A program made the position numbers and the translations under genes. Below are positions 1-11,281 of a stretch of 64,000 nt of DNA, in pieces. Source of the stretch: Leptoclinus maculatus (taxonomy: Eukaryota > Chordata > Actinopteri > Perciformes > Stichaeidae); NCBI GenBank assembly GCA_032191485.1, contig JAVDOI010000004.1:24371770-24435769 (forward strand), in the 5' to 3' direction. Under the pieces are notes generated by a model. The model worked only from the letters and a program-made list of their open reading frames with translations. It was not told the DNA's origin and made no database searches. The stretch's first letter is position 1; every line of letters starts with the position of its first letter.

Positions 1-2662
1 GGCAGCGGACAACGAGCGCCTGAGTTGTGTGGACGTCCTGGTGAAGGCGGAGGCCAAGCAGTCGGAGAGCCACGACACTCAGGACATGTTTCTCCACACG
101 GCCGCTGTGGGAGGCGACTGGAGGCCGGCCCAGATGCTGCTGCGGAGTGGCGCCGCCGTCGACGCCAGAAGCAACTGGGAACAAACAGCTCTGTTTTACG
201 CCATTTCCAGGAACGACGAGAAAATGGTGACTGTCCTTCTAAACGCGGGGGCTAAAGTTGACTACGATGTTATACATGAAGCCGTCAAGCTCCACAATGA
301 ATCAATTCTACATCTGCTGCTCGGTGAGTCTTTTCACCTGTGATAATGATACAACATCGTGGCATTTAGGGGAATCTATTGGCATAAACAGAATATATTA
401 TAAATAAGTATGTATTCTTTAGTGTATAATCACCTGAAAATGAATAAGAAACATGTTCTTCGTTGCCTTAAAAATTAGCCTTTTATATTTACATACTGAG
501 CGGGTTTTCTTCACGGAGCTGGTCGCCATGTTTCTACAGTAGCCCAGAAAGGACAAACCAACCTGCTTCTACTCCACACGCACAGGGGGGCGCTGTTGTC
601 TTCGTCTCCAGGGCTGAAAAAACAACAACACGTGAAACTTCCATTGGTCTTAAGGAGCTGCAGACTACTACTTTCTGCAAACTGCAAACTGCAAACTGCA
701 AACTGCAAACTGCAAACTGCAAACTGCAAACTGCTACTTTCACTTTACGTTCACTTTTTTTGAGATGTTAGAAGGAAGCTGCAAACAAACAAGCTGTCAC
801 TATATCTTGTTTTCGGAAGCCAGCTTTTTACCTCAGCACACCTATTTATTATTTAACCTCGATTCAGTCCTCACCACCGAGTACCTGGTGCTCCTTTTAT
901 ATAGCTTGTATGGAGTATTGGGTTTTTATGTAAATGTGTCCTGTCTGGATGTGATGTGTTGTGTTTTTAATGTACACTTTTTAATAGCAGATATTGCACA
1001 TATGCAAACCGTAGACGATAACATATTTTATATTCTATTGTCTTGTTTAAACTCCAGATAATCCCAGAGGAGCTCTGAGTGCAGAGGCCCTGGGTTCTGC
1101 TCTCTTCTCAGCTGTTAAACAGAACCATGGTGGAGTGGTAACCGCTCTCATAGACAGAGGAGCGGATGTGAACACTTTAGACCAACAGGGCTACACTCCT
1201 CTCCTGTTGTCAGCTGAGCGGGGGCACACTGAGGTCTTCAGGTAAGTGTCCGACTAAATGTTGCTAAAACGTGTCTCTTCCACACACTCACATTCACCAT
1301 CTGATAGCAATGGGGTGTCAGTGACGTTGTAGCTGACTGCTCCAGTGTTATTTTACACTACCACCAGGGGGCACCAGTGAATGATAGTGTTCATTTTTAC
1401 ACTTGGTGGCTTTAAATTTTGCTTTTGCTATATTGTTTTTCAGATTTTTGCACGCGACAAACCATGACATGTACAGTATACAACAGAACATAGAAGATAA
1501 ACATATCTATATAATATTCAACACACAGTTCTTGCTTTTTTTTTGTAATAGATTTCCCTAGATGCTACACACTGTACCTTTTAATATGTGTTTCTCATTT
1601 CAGAGCGCTGGTAGAAAAACAGGCCAAACTGGATGCTACTTTATCCGACCTCTCCTCAGCGTTGCACCTGGCCGTCCGCAGTGGCAGTGTGCCCATAGTG
1701 CAGACACTGCTGGAAAAAGGATTGGACCCCAACATTACCGGACCTAAAGCCCAAACCCCTCTACACCTGGCAGCTCAGTGCAATAGGCCAGAACTAGTTG
1801 GTCTGTTGTTAAGCGCTGGAGCACAGGTAATTGTTCAACCAGTGTCCATTTTGTAGATTTTTTCTTGGATATGTTTGTGGAGAATTGGAGTTGTGTGTCG
1901 TTTCTTTAGGTAGATGCAGTAGCCCAGGATGGGCTGACCCCTCTGCACATAGCCAGTCAGCAGGGCCATGCGGGCCCAGTGATCCGGCTTCTTCAGGGCG
2001 AGGCAGACCCCGGAGTCAGAGACAGGCTGGGGAGGACAGCCTTGCACTGGGCGGCCTCTTCCCAGTCAGGAGGCTGTGTGGTAGACTTGCTGCTGTCGGC
2101 CAAAGCCAACCCAAACACCACTGACAACGAGAAAAAAGCTGCCCTCCACCTGGCCGCCGCGGAGGGGAAAGTAGATGCCGTGACCTCACTGTTGTCCCAC
2201 AAGGCAAAGGGAGGGGCTAAAGACATGGACGGCTCCACAGCTCTCCATTACGCAGCAGCTGCTGGGCACGCCAGCGTGGTTTCAGCTCTTCTACACTTCA
2301 ACAACAAGGGGATGGAGGAGAGGAACGCATGGAGGCGAACGCCGCTTCACGCTGCAGCTGAGAGGGGCCAGGACAGTGTGACGGTGCTGCTCCTGGAGGC
2401 CGGGGCAAAGATCAACAGCACGGATCACAGTAAAGACACTCCGCTGCACTGTGCTGCACGAGGCGGACACCTGGAGGTGGCGAAGGCGCTTGTAAACTGG
2501 GGTCAAGCTGGGAACATGGGGCGGAGGAGGAGGAAGAAGGTGAATCTGCAGGTGATCAATAATGTGGGGAAGACACCTCTGCAGGTGGCAGAAAGTGGAG
2601 ACACACCAGACCATGAGTGCATTGCTACTTTCCTCATGAGAAAGATGTTTCTTATCAAATAA
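1..2662 (+). CDS. Ankyrin-repeat protein, 3' part (caiap-like candidate)
   Basis: The window opens inside an exon, so the start is missing. Exons are 1-323, 1058-1241, 1604-1826 and 1910-2662. All have GT donors and AG acceptors, and the phases join into 493 codons plus TAA. The product is an almost continuous run of about 12-14 ankyrin repeats. Canonical cores such as TPLHLAAQ, TPLHIASQQGH, TALHYAAAAGH, TPLHAAAERGQ and TPLHCAARGGH are visible, and the C-terminus is short (FLMRKMFLIK). Ankyrin repeats bind protein partners; no catalytic domain is visible. The last exon alone carries about seven repeats. A long, C-terminally ankyrin gene of this form in fish recalls the CARD- and ANK-containing inflammasome adaptor caiap, but the CARD would lie upstream of the window. 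Another large ANK protein is equally possible. The coding region is certain; the name is a guess. Confidence 0.85.
675..734 (+). repeat. 7-bp tandem repeat (CTGCAAA)n
   Basis: About 8.5 near-perfect units in intron 1 of the ankyrin gene. Open reading frames across it are repeat artefacts. Confidence 0.9.
1361..1374 (+). promoter_or_regulatory. CTCF-like motif
   Basis: CCACCAGGGGGCAC in intron 2 of the ankyrin gene fits the vertebrate CTCF core CCASYAGRKGGCRS at every position. Occupancy cannot be told from sequence. Confidence 0.4.
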
Positions 2663-3073
2663 AGGGAGAGAAGCTAAGAGAGAGAAAATGACAGGTGCTG
2701 AAAATATAATGTCAGCTTAACGCTATGAGGAGCTTTTGATTTTGTGTTGATGTTGGCGGTCCCTGTGAACAAAGCACCAGGGTCCCTTATGAAAACCTCT
2801 CATTTTACCGCAGCAGGGTCTGCTCAGTCCTGGTTCTGGTTCTCCTGTGCCTCCCTTCCCTCTAAGCAGCCCAGCAACACGGCCTGGGTCTTCAGCAGCG
2901 TCATTGATTAAATCATATCTCAAACCTTGCATCATATCCTGTGAAAGGTATTGAGGACATGTTTTTTGTGCATACATTTGCGAAAATAAATAATACTGAA
3001 ATAAAAGCACGATTGAGAGCTTTTATCTTGGGTTACGAAGTAAATATGTCCCATGTCCAACACTCTCATTGCC

Positions 3074-3079
3074 AATAAA
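3074..3079 (+). terminator. Poly(A) signal of the ankyrin gene
   Basis: AATAAA about 410 bases past the stop codon, followed within 15 bases by a T/G-rich stretch. A weaker candidate lies in the AATAAATAATACTG run near 2986. The placement is inferred from sequence only. Confidence 0.4.
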
Positions 3080-4067
3080 GTTGTGTCTTGAACACTGAGA
3101 TCCCAGTTCTGAAACAGACCTCCATGAAAATAGAATTTTCTCTATTTGGGTCATTGTCATATTTCAGGTGAGAAACATGTGCTCTCAACTCAAATCATCC
3201 ATGAATCTGAGAGCAAAAGAAATAACTTGTACACATGTTGTGTTTTCTAATTTAATGTGTAAAACTAAATGTTTTGATGTTTCATTCACCTTTTATTGAC
3301 AAAAGATCTGCAAAGATGCAAGTTGTGCTGGATGATTATAGGCAGGTGAAGGTAACTGCTGGTGATTCACATCTGCCATGTGATGCGTGTCTTCCTGTGT
3401 GAACGTAAGTGGCTGACAAAACCAAAACCAGTGGAGACCCCAGAATGACATGGTGGGTTTTGTTTCTGCTCGTTTCCTCACTTATGCAACCTTTTCAGTT
3501 CTTGGTAATTCGTTTGAATCGCTCCCTCGCCACTTTTCCATTGTGCTGCTGTTGTGTAAAACCATTACTGTTGCATCAGAAAATGCTCTGTCACACCTCA
3601 GTGGTCTGTTATAAATTATCACTTAAGACATATTTAGATTATTATGTGTTTTATTAAATACTCATTTAAAGTATTAAAATATTTTTTTTTGTTAAAGGAT
3701 AAAAAATGTTTAGTTATCATTTAAAGATTTTTAAACTCATTTTAACTAACTTTACTATACAATGTTTCTAGGTAGGCCTATGTGAGTGGTAAATAGTAAC
3801 AGTTATTTAAAAAGATAGCATCAAATAAAACTGTATGTGTTGCAAAATGCATTGTAAAGTTTAGAATATGTCCACTGTAACAACAACATTTCTCAAGTTG
3901 CCTCTATTTTCTAATCCAAGAAGATCCCTAATGATGTTTTTGGGAATGCTTGATGACATTAAACATATTCAAAATATCTTTTGAACAAAAATCATAATCA
4001 TGTCATTGAATTATCTATAAACACAACTTTGGTGTGAAGCGCTGAATTCAATTAAAAAATTGAAGTT

Positions 4068-4175
4068 AGATGGAGCAGCTTGGTAGCCTGATGGGTGCAT
4101 TGTATAACCTGCAACTGCAACATATTGATGGTTCGATGTCTGCTGGGAACCTCTTTTGCAACCCATTCCCTTCAC
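4068..4175 (+). mobile_element. tRNA-derived SINE-like fragment
   Basis: GGTAGCCTGATGGG resembles a pol III A box. The later GGTTCGATGTC resembles a B box, followed by the CTTTTGCAACCCATTCCC type of body common in fish SINEs. Diverged and 3'-truncated. Assigned from memory of such elements. Confidence 0.4.
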
Positions 4176-4429
4176 TAATAAAGAAACATTAAAGTTCTTA
4201 AGGGATTGTTACCCCTTAAAAACCCTAAACCATTCAGATAATCAATCAAATACAACTTAAATAGAAATTATAAGAGATCTATTCAAAAGCATGAAAACCA
4301 TACCCTTTTATATTTTGTACATTTAAAAAATAAAAAGACATTTCAGCAATGGATGGAGGACTGAACGTGCTCAGAGGCCCCCTGGCTTTTACCTACAAAA
4401 TGTAATGCAAAGAGACATTTCCCACCAGG

Positions 4430-4745
4430 AAGAGACTCAAAATGACCACAAATAAATATATAACGACTCCAAAGAAACACAAAACTACAAAGAGATGCAA
4501 AACAGCTGCAAAATGACTCAAAGAGACTCACAACGGCTATGAAAGGGGAAGAAACATACACAAAGAGACACAGAACGCTGCAAAGAGACACAATGAGACC
4601 CACAATGACCCTAAGACATACAAAGCAACTAAAGAGGCTCAAAATAACTACAATGAGATCCAAAATGACCCCAAAGAGACACAAACCCACAGAGAGTTGC
4701 AAGAAGACTACAAAAAGACACAAAACTAAAAGAGAATCATAAAGT
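4430..4745 (+). repeat. Degenerate ~20-bp minisatellite (ACAAAGAGACACAAAATGACC type)
   Basis: About 15 diverged units built from AAAGAGACAC, AAAATGACC and CAAAACTAC blocks. Open frames on both strands here are low-complexity artefacts. Confidence 0.7.
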
Positions 4746-5042
4746 TTGTGTGTCTTGCCTCTGTAATAGAGAGGTGGTGGGGCCTTTTTCATGACCTGCA
4801 AAGGCCAATTGTGTCAAAACCTGCCCACATTTGGATGGTTTCATGTCACTTCACAAGTTAGGAAAGTGTGATAAAGTGTGATAAAGTGTTTTTACTCTTC
4901 GTCCCAAAAGAAGACCCATATGTGTGTCACGACTTCTTTCCAGTTCAGACGGACCTCCTCCTCTGAAACGTTTTTTAATTAATTCAGGATCTGAGTGTCT
5001 TTATGAAACACTTTGATTCATTCAACAGGAGGAAATGACAAA

Positions 5043-5108
5043 ACCACAGACAGGGTTTGAACCCACAACCTTCAGACTAAGCAGCTTCTCAGTTGAGCTG
5101 TCAAGACG
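5043..5108 (-). mobile_element. tRNA-like fragment (SINE head or tRNA pseudogene)
   Basis: Read on the minus strand it has CAGCTCAACTGAG (A-box-like) and GGTTGTGGGTTCAAACCC (B box/T arm). The acceptor stem does not pair and the T stem is imperfect, so it is not a working tRNA gene. Confidence 0.4.
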
Positions 5109-5289
5109 TCTTAAAGAGTGTTAATTGTTCAGATTAAATCAAAGATTAGGGCATTGCTCCACCTTTGTTGGGCTTTGTGTCATGTTTTCTGTAAATTGAT
5201 GAATAAATAAATGTATTACAGTATATTAAAGGTTTTTGATCGATTATCTTTTGAGATTTTTTTAATGTTTTGTTTTTTTCTCCATAATC

Positions 5290-5570
5290 TTATTTTCTCA
5301 TTGCACAGCTCCTGTCTTCCTCTGTTGCTCTGCTTCCAGCACAGCTTGTTTTAATAAGTAGAGCTTTTATCCAATCAGATTCAGCCCCTATGTCTCTATG
5401 TAAGGAGAGAGGCCCGATGCCCGCTAGAGAGCCTTTGCAGATTAAAGTATATGGGGACGTTATTGTTGATTGTCATAGTCTTCAACCAATCAGATCTTTA
5501 GTTTGACATGTTGGGCGTATTATTTGACGTGCTACTGCTACCCAGGTAGCCTGCTAAGTACTTAGCAGCT
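5290..5570 (+). mobile_element. Fragment of the hAT-type element also found at 10.1-11.3 kb
   Basis: Matches 10220-10500 over about 280 bases with clear shared blocks, for example TCTGCTTCCAG, CCAATCAGAT, GGGGACG, TATTGTTGATTGTCATA and CAGATCTTTAGTTTGACATG. It has no transposase remnant and no visible terminal repeats, so it is an internal relic. Confidence 0.7.
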
Positions 5571-5873
5571 AGTTAGCATGTCGGGTACTTTTAAAAATGT
5601 TTTTTTTTCATGCTTTTATTTATTATTGTTTTTAGTGTTTTAAGTCTGTTGTTCAACTGACTCTGCAGGTGACAGCTCATCTGCAGTGTAGCATCAACTA
5701 CAATTTGATTTGTATCTGAAAGGACCTCCATTTTTCATATATATATATATATGTATTAGATTTAGCAACAAAATGTATACCCTGGCCAATATTATAATGA
5801 GATTAATTACGAAATATAATTGATATTTAGTTTAGTGTTGAACCTGTGGTTTGGGTTTGCAGCTGCACGTGCA

Positions 5874-5930
5874 ATGACGTCGGGAGTTGCTCTCGCTGTA
5901 TGTCACGTGACGGCTACAATGCGTCACGTG
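5874..5930 (+). promoter_or_regulatory. Promoter elements of the ISY1-like gene (CRE-like and two CACGTG boxes)
   Basis: ATGACGTC at 5874-5881 is CRE/ATF-like. GTCACGTGAC at 5902-5911 and GTCACGTG at 5923-5930 are palindromic E-boxes of the USF/TFE/MITF type. They lie 58-115 bases before the start codon in a locally CpG-containing stretch with no TATA box, as in housekeeping promoters. Function is inferred. Confidence 0.45.
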
Positions 5931-5987
5931 TCTTTGTTGTTGTAGGAGCCGCCGCAGTCTTGCAGACTCTCTGGAGTAAAGTTTGAA

Positions 5988-8900
5988 ATGGCACGAAACG
6001 AGGAGAAACAACAAGGGAAGCTGAACAGACTGTGGCTGCAGAAAGAGAGAGAAGGTGCGCAGCTGTCCGCCGTAACAAATACTTTAATTTTATTAATATT
6101 TGACCGATAAAAACACCTACAGCTAGCTTAAACTGTTAGCTACCGTCCCAGCGATGCTAACTCACAGTTAGATTAACTGGTTTAAATGAAGGAAAGAAGA
6201 TAACTAATGTGATGTCTGTACGTAATATTAAAAGTCACTTATCCCGTCTTTATAGGGCTGATTTATCTCTTCACCATGCCGACATATTGTTTTATATCTA
6301 TGCCCATTCTGAGCTCAGTAAGTGTCATACATCATATGATTCAGGGGAACCTGCCCTTTCTTTCTGGTGCAGTGTAAAGACACCATTATGCATTCATTGC
6401 CTTTGTTTGAGTATACCATATGTGACATTTAAAAGAGCCCCACCAGTGAAATACTGTTGAATAACTCCGTAGTCAACAAGGGGGATTGTTTGTTTGTATT
6501 TAATTGTGAAAAGATGTTTAGGTGTTGTGGCGCTTTGTGTGCGGTTTGGTACAAATACACCTTTTCCTCGGTGAGTTACAACCATTTATTGGATTTTTGT
6601 TCTAGGCCAGCCACCAAATCCTGTCAGGGGTTCCCCCTACTTCCCCCCTACTCCCGGTGTCCTTGCTCGGACCACACCCATCTACAAACTCTGCCTTCAT
6701 TTTGATCTTGACGACACACCTGTAAAATGTTGTGCTGGCCTGATTTGGGGGTGTAAAGTGTGGGGGGAACCAATGGTCTCTTTAACTCCCTTGCTGGAAC
6801 CACGCTCATTCTTCAAACTCTACCTTCCTTTTGATCTCAGCTACACATCTGTAAAGTGTCATCTAGCACGGTTGCGATGCTATTGCGGTCTCAACATCTG
6901 TCCACAGACAGGCAAAGTACTCAAAACTGCCTCTGTGGTAGTTCTCCCTGCAGTACCACATTTTGCAATGAAAATAAACAGAAGACGAAACCGACGCGGA
7001 AGCGGAGAATCTTACTGTTCAGACACAGTTTAAAGCTCATAATCTCTATCATAAACCGTTCCAAAGTTATTTAATGTAGCATCGATGCTACGCTCTGCTT
7101 AAGAGGCTTACAGGTCATTCACTGTGGTTTTTGTTTGTTTTTTTAGCGTTCACCATGTTGCTCAGAGTAAATTCTGAGCTCCTCAACAAACCTAAACTAA
7201 TGTTTTCTCTTAAAATGTAATTTACAGAGGGACGCCTCAAGGATGTACATGAGCGGAGACCCAAGCTGGTAATGAAGACGTACTAAATTCAATTGTCATT
7301 AATAGTTGTTAGCACTTTTTTTGCTGCACCACCTCAACTCACTTCTACTATTTTACTAGTTTGTTTCAGCCATCCCTTTTCTTTTGCAGTCTACTCTTAA
7401 TTCAGTCTCCTCTGTGAAGAAGTGGATCCTCAGCATCAAGAATGAAATAGAGTATTATTTGCAGGTGAGTGTATTGTTGGTTATGTGTAAAATGGATTCC
7501 ACGGAGATGGTTTCTGTCTAAAGTTAAATGTCTGTTTTTGTCGTTTCCCGCTCAGCAATCGCAGCTGTCTCATTACCCGGAGAGGAAGATAGCCGAGTTC
7601 CAGCTGCACATCGAGGCCTTGGAAAGAGAGTACAAAAGATTCATCACCAAACTACGAGTTCTGGACCCCGCCTGCAAACATAAGCCATGGACTCCTCGAG
7701 CATACTGCAAGAGGAGAGCAGACACACAGGACTCTCCAAGTATCGGTCAGTGTGTTAAAGCTTATGAATAATCTCTCACATACAGTAAAAGTTTGTGCTC
7801 TTATTAGATATAGTTTTAATCATCATCATGTTTTGTTTTTAAAGTTCATTTAAGAATGTTTGTCACGACAGAACAGATCTGTCCCGAGGAGTTTCTTTCT
7901 AAAATGTTTATACAACAAGATGTCTGAATAAATATTTCATGTTTAGAGTTTCCAAGACACACACGAAGGCAGTAAACTCCTCTGTCAGGTGACTGTAGAA
8001 CAGGTAGAGCCTCGGGAGAAAGTAAACTGTAGTACTCTGATTGTTAGACTTGAGAACACTGTTTGGAATCATTTTAAGGTCGTTTACAGAACTTAATAAC
8101 CAGACGGCTTCTGTCTACAAGCACCAACACAAACTGATTCCAACTCTCACCAACCAGGCCTCATGCTCTGGTGTCTTCTTTGTCCTATTAAAAACCATAC
8201 ATTTTGCACATTAAATAAACAATATGTCCCAGTGTAGGGCTGTGCAATGAATCGCATTTTGTATTATATTACTATTTCAGCTTCAAACGATTATGGAAAC
8301 GAGATAATAGAGAGGAAACAGTATTGTGCTGCATTCTGTTGCGTAATGGCGCTCTGGTTTGGTCTTGTGGTATAAAGCCGGTCCTGTCCTGGTCCTCGGT
8401 GAAACGCAGACCCCGTCGCTCTGACCGTGCTTTGTGGGTGTTCCCTCGTCATCACTAATTCATATTTATACAACCAATGTGTTCATGATTAAATTGTTTA
8501 CAAGAGAGCACAACGTTCTTGTAACCACTAACCTCTTAGTTTTGCTCTCAAAGTGCACCAAGTCGATGCATTTAACTCTAAAATGTCGGCTACAAAATGT
8601 TCCAAAGTCAATGAGTAATCGTGTTAAATAATTGTGAGATCATTATTGACTCTTTACTGTGTAATCTTAATTTGCTGTTACTGGTCTAATATCCTTTTTG
8701 TTTCTGACTGAATTTAACGATTTATTGAAGCCAGAAGTAGCTAACCCTTCATCCCGCTATGTATCTTCACTCTCATTCACAGTGAAACACCCTCGGCCCT
8801 GTGAGTCACATGATGGTAGCAGTCAGAGTGGAGGTGAGAGTGACTCGGCCAGCAGTTGGACAGGATGTCACAAACCCTCAGCCCCTGAGAGAAAGTCCCC

Positions 8901-9330
8901 TCTCAGCCGTTCGCAGAGCAGGTTTCAAACCCTTGTCCCCACCAACCCAAACTCAGAAACCTCAGACCAGGACCAGCCCCTCTCCTTTGACCACACGAGG
9001 CTGGCGGTGGTCACTGCCGCGTTCAGAGGGCCGCCACTTCAGCGAGGCTCCTCTCAAACACAGAGCCTAGCCCGGGTGCTGCAGTCCGGCCTGCCAAACC
9101 TGAGTAACGCCTCAGTGAGGCAGACGCTTTCAACCCAGAGCAGAGACGCACGGAACGGTGACGGCGCAACGACGGGATCTGTCGTTGGACAGAAAGACCG
9201 TAAGTCAGACTGTGAAGCAGCAGAAAGGAAACCTGGGAAGTCATCCAACACTGGGACAACGGAGGAGAGGACAGGTCATGTCCTGGGACTAGACTGTTAC
9301 TCTTCCTCTGATGAGGAGCGTGACACGTGA
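5988..9330 (+). CDS. ISY1-like N-terminus, coiled-coil protein, 306 aa
   Basis: Exons 5988-6054, 7228-7268, 7390-7464, 7556-7745 and 8783-9330 join in phase through GT-AG introns: 921 bases, stop TGA. The start ATG is in good context (G at -3 and +4) just after the CACGTG promoter. Residues 1-22 (MARNEEKQQGKLNRLWLQKE...) and the following RRPKL and VKKWI segments resemble the start of the splicing factor ISY1. A predicted helical/coiled-coil stretch follows (residues about 50-100: KNEIEYYLQ, RKIAEFQLHIEALEREYKRF). The last 180 residues, mostly exon 5, are Ser/Thr/Pro-rich and disordered-looking and end in an acidic YSSSDEERDT. The C-terminal part of true ISY1 is absent, so this is a relative or a look-alike. 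I do not recognise a named gene; a nuclear or splicing-linked role would be inference only. Confidence 0.8.
6055..7227. other. Intron 1 of the ISY1-like gene
   Basis: 1.17 kb. I see no gene or clear mobile element. A related pair of segments near 6600-6720 and 6730-6860 (AACTCCCTTGCTGGAACC and CTCGGACCACACCCATCTAC, each before a 'TTTTGATCT' block) looks like a diverged local duplication. Confidence 0.4.
8230..8660. mobile_element. Dispersed 'AGGGCTGTGCAATGAATCG' repeat in intron 4
   Basis: The left end AGGGCTGTGCAATGAATCGC and the right end GTAATCGTGTTAAATAATTG...GAGATCATTATTGAC match a very common fish interspersed repeat whose ends contain ATTAATCG words. About 400 bases, non-coding. Boundaries are approximate. 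Confidence 0.5.
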
Positions 9331-9344
9331 TGTTTTCTTTCATC

Positions 9345-9350
9345 AATAAA
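9345..9350 (+). terminator. Poly(A) signal of the ISY1-like gene
   Basis: AATAAA 15 bases past the TGA stop, giving a very short 3' UTR. Confidence 0.6.
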
Positions 9351-10094
9351 TTTAATGATTCACGTTTTTAACACTTTGGTGCTCTGTATTCATTCAAAGG
9401 CGTCCTCAGTGGTGTTATATTAGACTATTAGACATGTGGATCACAAGATCTCGATGGTAAAAAAACACAAATGGAATACAGAAAAGCTGAATATTAAAGC
9501 CCCGCAAACAAGGCCTGCGTAAAGGAAAAGTGTATGTGTGCAAGAAAAGACATGAGTAATGTCGTTCATTTCAGGTTGACAGATTTATTGTAATTTTCAC
9601 GCTCTACTCCGTTTGTGCAATCAGTCATCGTGACCACATCGATCTCCATTATGCAACACAGAGGAGGGAGACTCCGTGAGAAACAGACGGTAATCGAGTA
9701 GAGATACTTGCTGATTCAGTGATTAATTTTACTCTCCTTGTCTGGCTGCGTGAACTGGAACAGCAGCACTGAACACGACCTGATTAGACCCCACAACGCC
9801 ACCCTCCCACTTAACCCACCCTGTGCCGCCGCCGCTGCTGCCGCTGCTTCTGCAGCTGCGAGGACCGCATGACACTTCTGGGAAACAGACTCATCAGCTT
9901 GTAGACTGCAGACACTCTGTGCAGTTTATGGTTGAGTTTGACGTGGTTACCCTTTTAGTTGGAGCTCTGTGTGCACACTCACTGCAAGGTGGGTTTCCCT
10001 TCGTCTCTGCAAGGGCGAGAGAGGAAATGAAACTTTGCAACAGTGGACAGAGCAGAGGTCTGAGAGCTTCTCTTGCAGGTGGCAAAATACACAC
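9351..10094. other. Intergenic, no gene seen
   Basis: Unique-looking DNA. Around 9825-9860 there is a short GCTGCTGCCGCTGC run. Small open frames here show no family signature. Confidence 0.5.
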
Positions 10095-11281
10095 AAGTGG
10101 TGGGCCGTCAGGGCCAGCAAGGCCTTCTCTGCTGGCCTAGACAGAATCACACAGTTATAGCTATTTTCTCATTTAATTATTTTTCATAAACACACTACAT
10201 GTATTCTAAGTATTGTTTCTCATTCCACAGCTACTGTCTTCCTCAGTCGCTCTGCTTCCAGTGCAGTCTGTTTTAAGTAGAGCTTTCATCCAATCAGATT
10301 TCACCCCTATGCTGTAAAAAAATCTGCCCGAGGCCTGCAGGAAACCGTTTGCAGTTTAAGTAAATGGGGACGATATTGTTGATTGTCATATTCTTCAACC
10401 AATCAGATCTTTAGTTTGACATGTTGGGCATATTCTGTGACGTGCCAGAGCCGGCTAGCTGGCCTACAAGTACGTCAGCATTAACGTGCGGTGTGATTGG
10501 TCAGTGGGCTAGCGTGGCTGTTGTGAAACTAGCTAGCAGGACTTTGTAGTAGTAAGAGTTAAAGTTTAAACATATGCAAGAAGTTTTTACATGACATTAC
10601 ATTTTTAGCGTTTTGGCATGTTTGGCGGTGACAATCCCAATATCTACTGCCTCTGTCGAGCGGACATTTTCAGCCCTCAAACGCATCAAAACATATTCCA
10701 GAAATACAACTGGGGAGGCTCGACTGTCATCACTGGCGTCCATGAATCGAGAAGGACTTCTTACTGGAACTGAACCGCATGGATGTACTGAACAACCGCG
10801 TCATTGAACTCTTTGTTCACAAAGAAAGGAGGATGGACTTTGTCTTTAAATAGTGAACAGCAGCTTTGGTGAGTGAACTGCTTCTGTTTTTACATCTGCA
10901 GTAGCATTACTACTGTGTTAATGTTTCTATCGTGTCGTTTTTATGATATGGTTATATTGTTCCCTCTGATGTGAATAATATTTGAATGGTGCCATTGAGT
11001 GTTTGGCGGAATGCGTGTTTTAGCGCCGCAGTTTTGCTGGAATGTGCAGAGGCCTGTTGAATCGTGTTATTCTACCTGATTTGTTGTCATATGAATATAT
11101 GTGACTGGTTCTTGTGAGTTTGTTCTTGTCATTGTGTTAATTACATAGATTTTGACTATATGCATTGCCCGTTAATGACGAAGCATCCCGTCATGCTGGC
11201 GTCATAATGAGGCTATCAGGAGGTGGTTGAACTGTAGGACAGCACTGAAGGCCCAGGTATAAAACACACGGCCCGCCACTG
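10095..11281 (+). mobile_element. hAT-type DNA transposon, internally deleted (~1.19 kb)
   Basis: The left end AAGTGGTGGGCCGT (10095-10108) pairs with the reverse complement of the right end (11268-11281, CAGTGGCGGGCCGT), 12 of 14 matching. This is the CAGTGGCGG type terminal repeat of many hAT elements. Inside is the C-terminal dimerisation region of a hAT transposase (10613-10853). An 8-bp target-site duplication is not obvious. Most of the transposase is missing. Confidence 0.7.
10613..10853 (+). pseudogene. hAT transposase C-terminal fragment, frameshifted
   Basis: The frame reads ...IPISTASVERTFSALKRIKT... and then RLSSLASM, the hallmark of the hAT C-terminal dimerisation domain. Near 10760 the frame shifts and continues as NRVIELFVHKERRMDF and VFK, stopping at TAG 10851-10853. 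The N-terminal zinc finger and catalytic core are absent, so it cannot be active. Confidence 0.8.

Larger units (their letters stand above)
2663..5800. other. Intergenic region between the ankyrin and ISY1-like genes
   Basis: Contains the ankyrin 3' UTR, then AT-rich unique-looking DNA with no gene I can support. Recognisable parts are listed separately: a SINE-like piece at 4068-4175, a degenerate minisatellite at 4430-4745, a tRNA-like fragment at 5043-5108 and a hAT-derived fragment at 5290-5570. A short (TA)n lies at 5737-5752. Confidence 0.7.

Noticed and set aside
5043..5108. Functional tRNA gene on the minus strand
   Set aside because: Acceptor and T stems do not pair and no anticodon stem is convincing.
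9023..9346. 107-codon minus-strand frame across exon 5 of the ISY1-like gene
   Set aside because: Antisense shadow of the spliced plus-strand coding exon.
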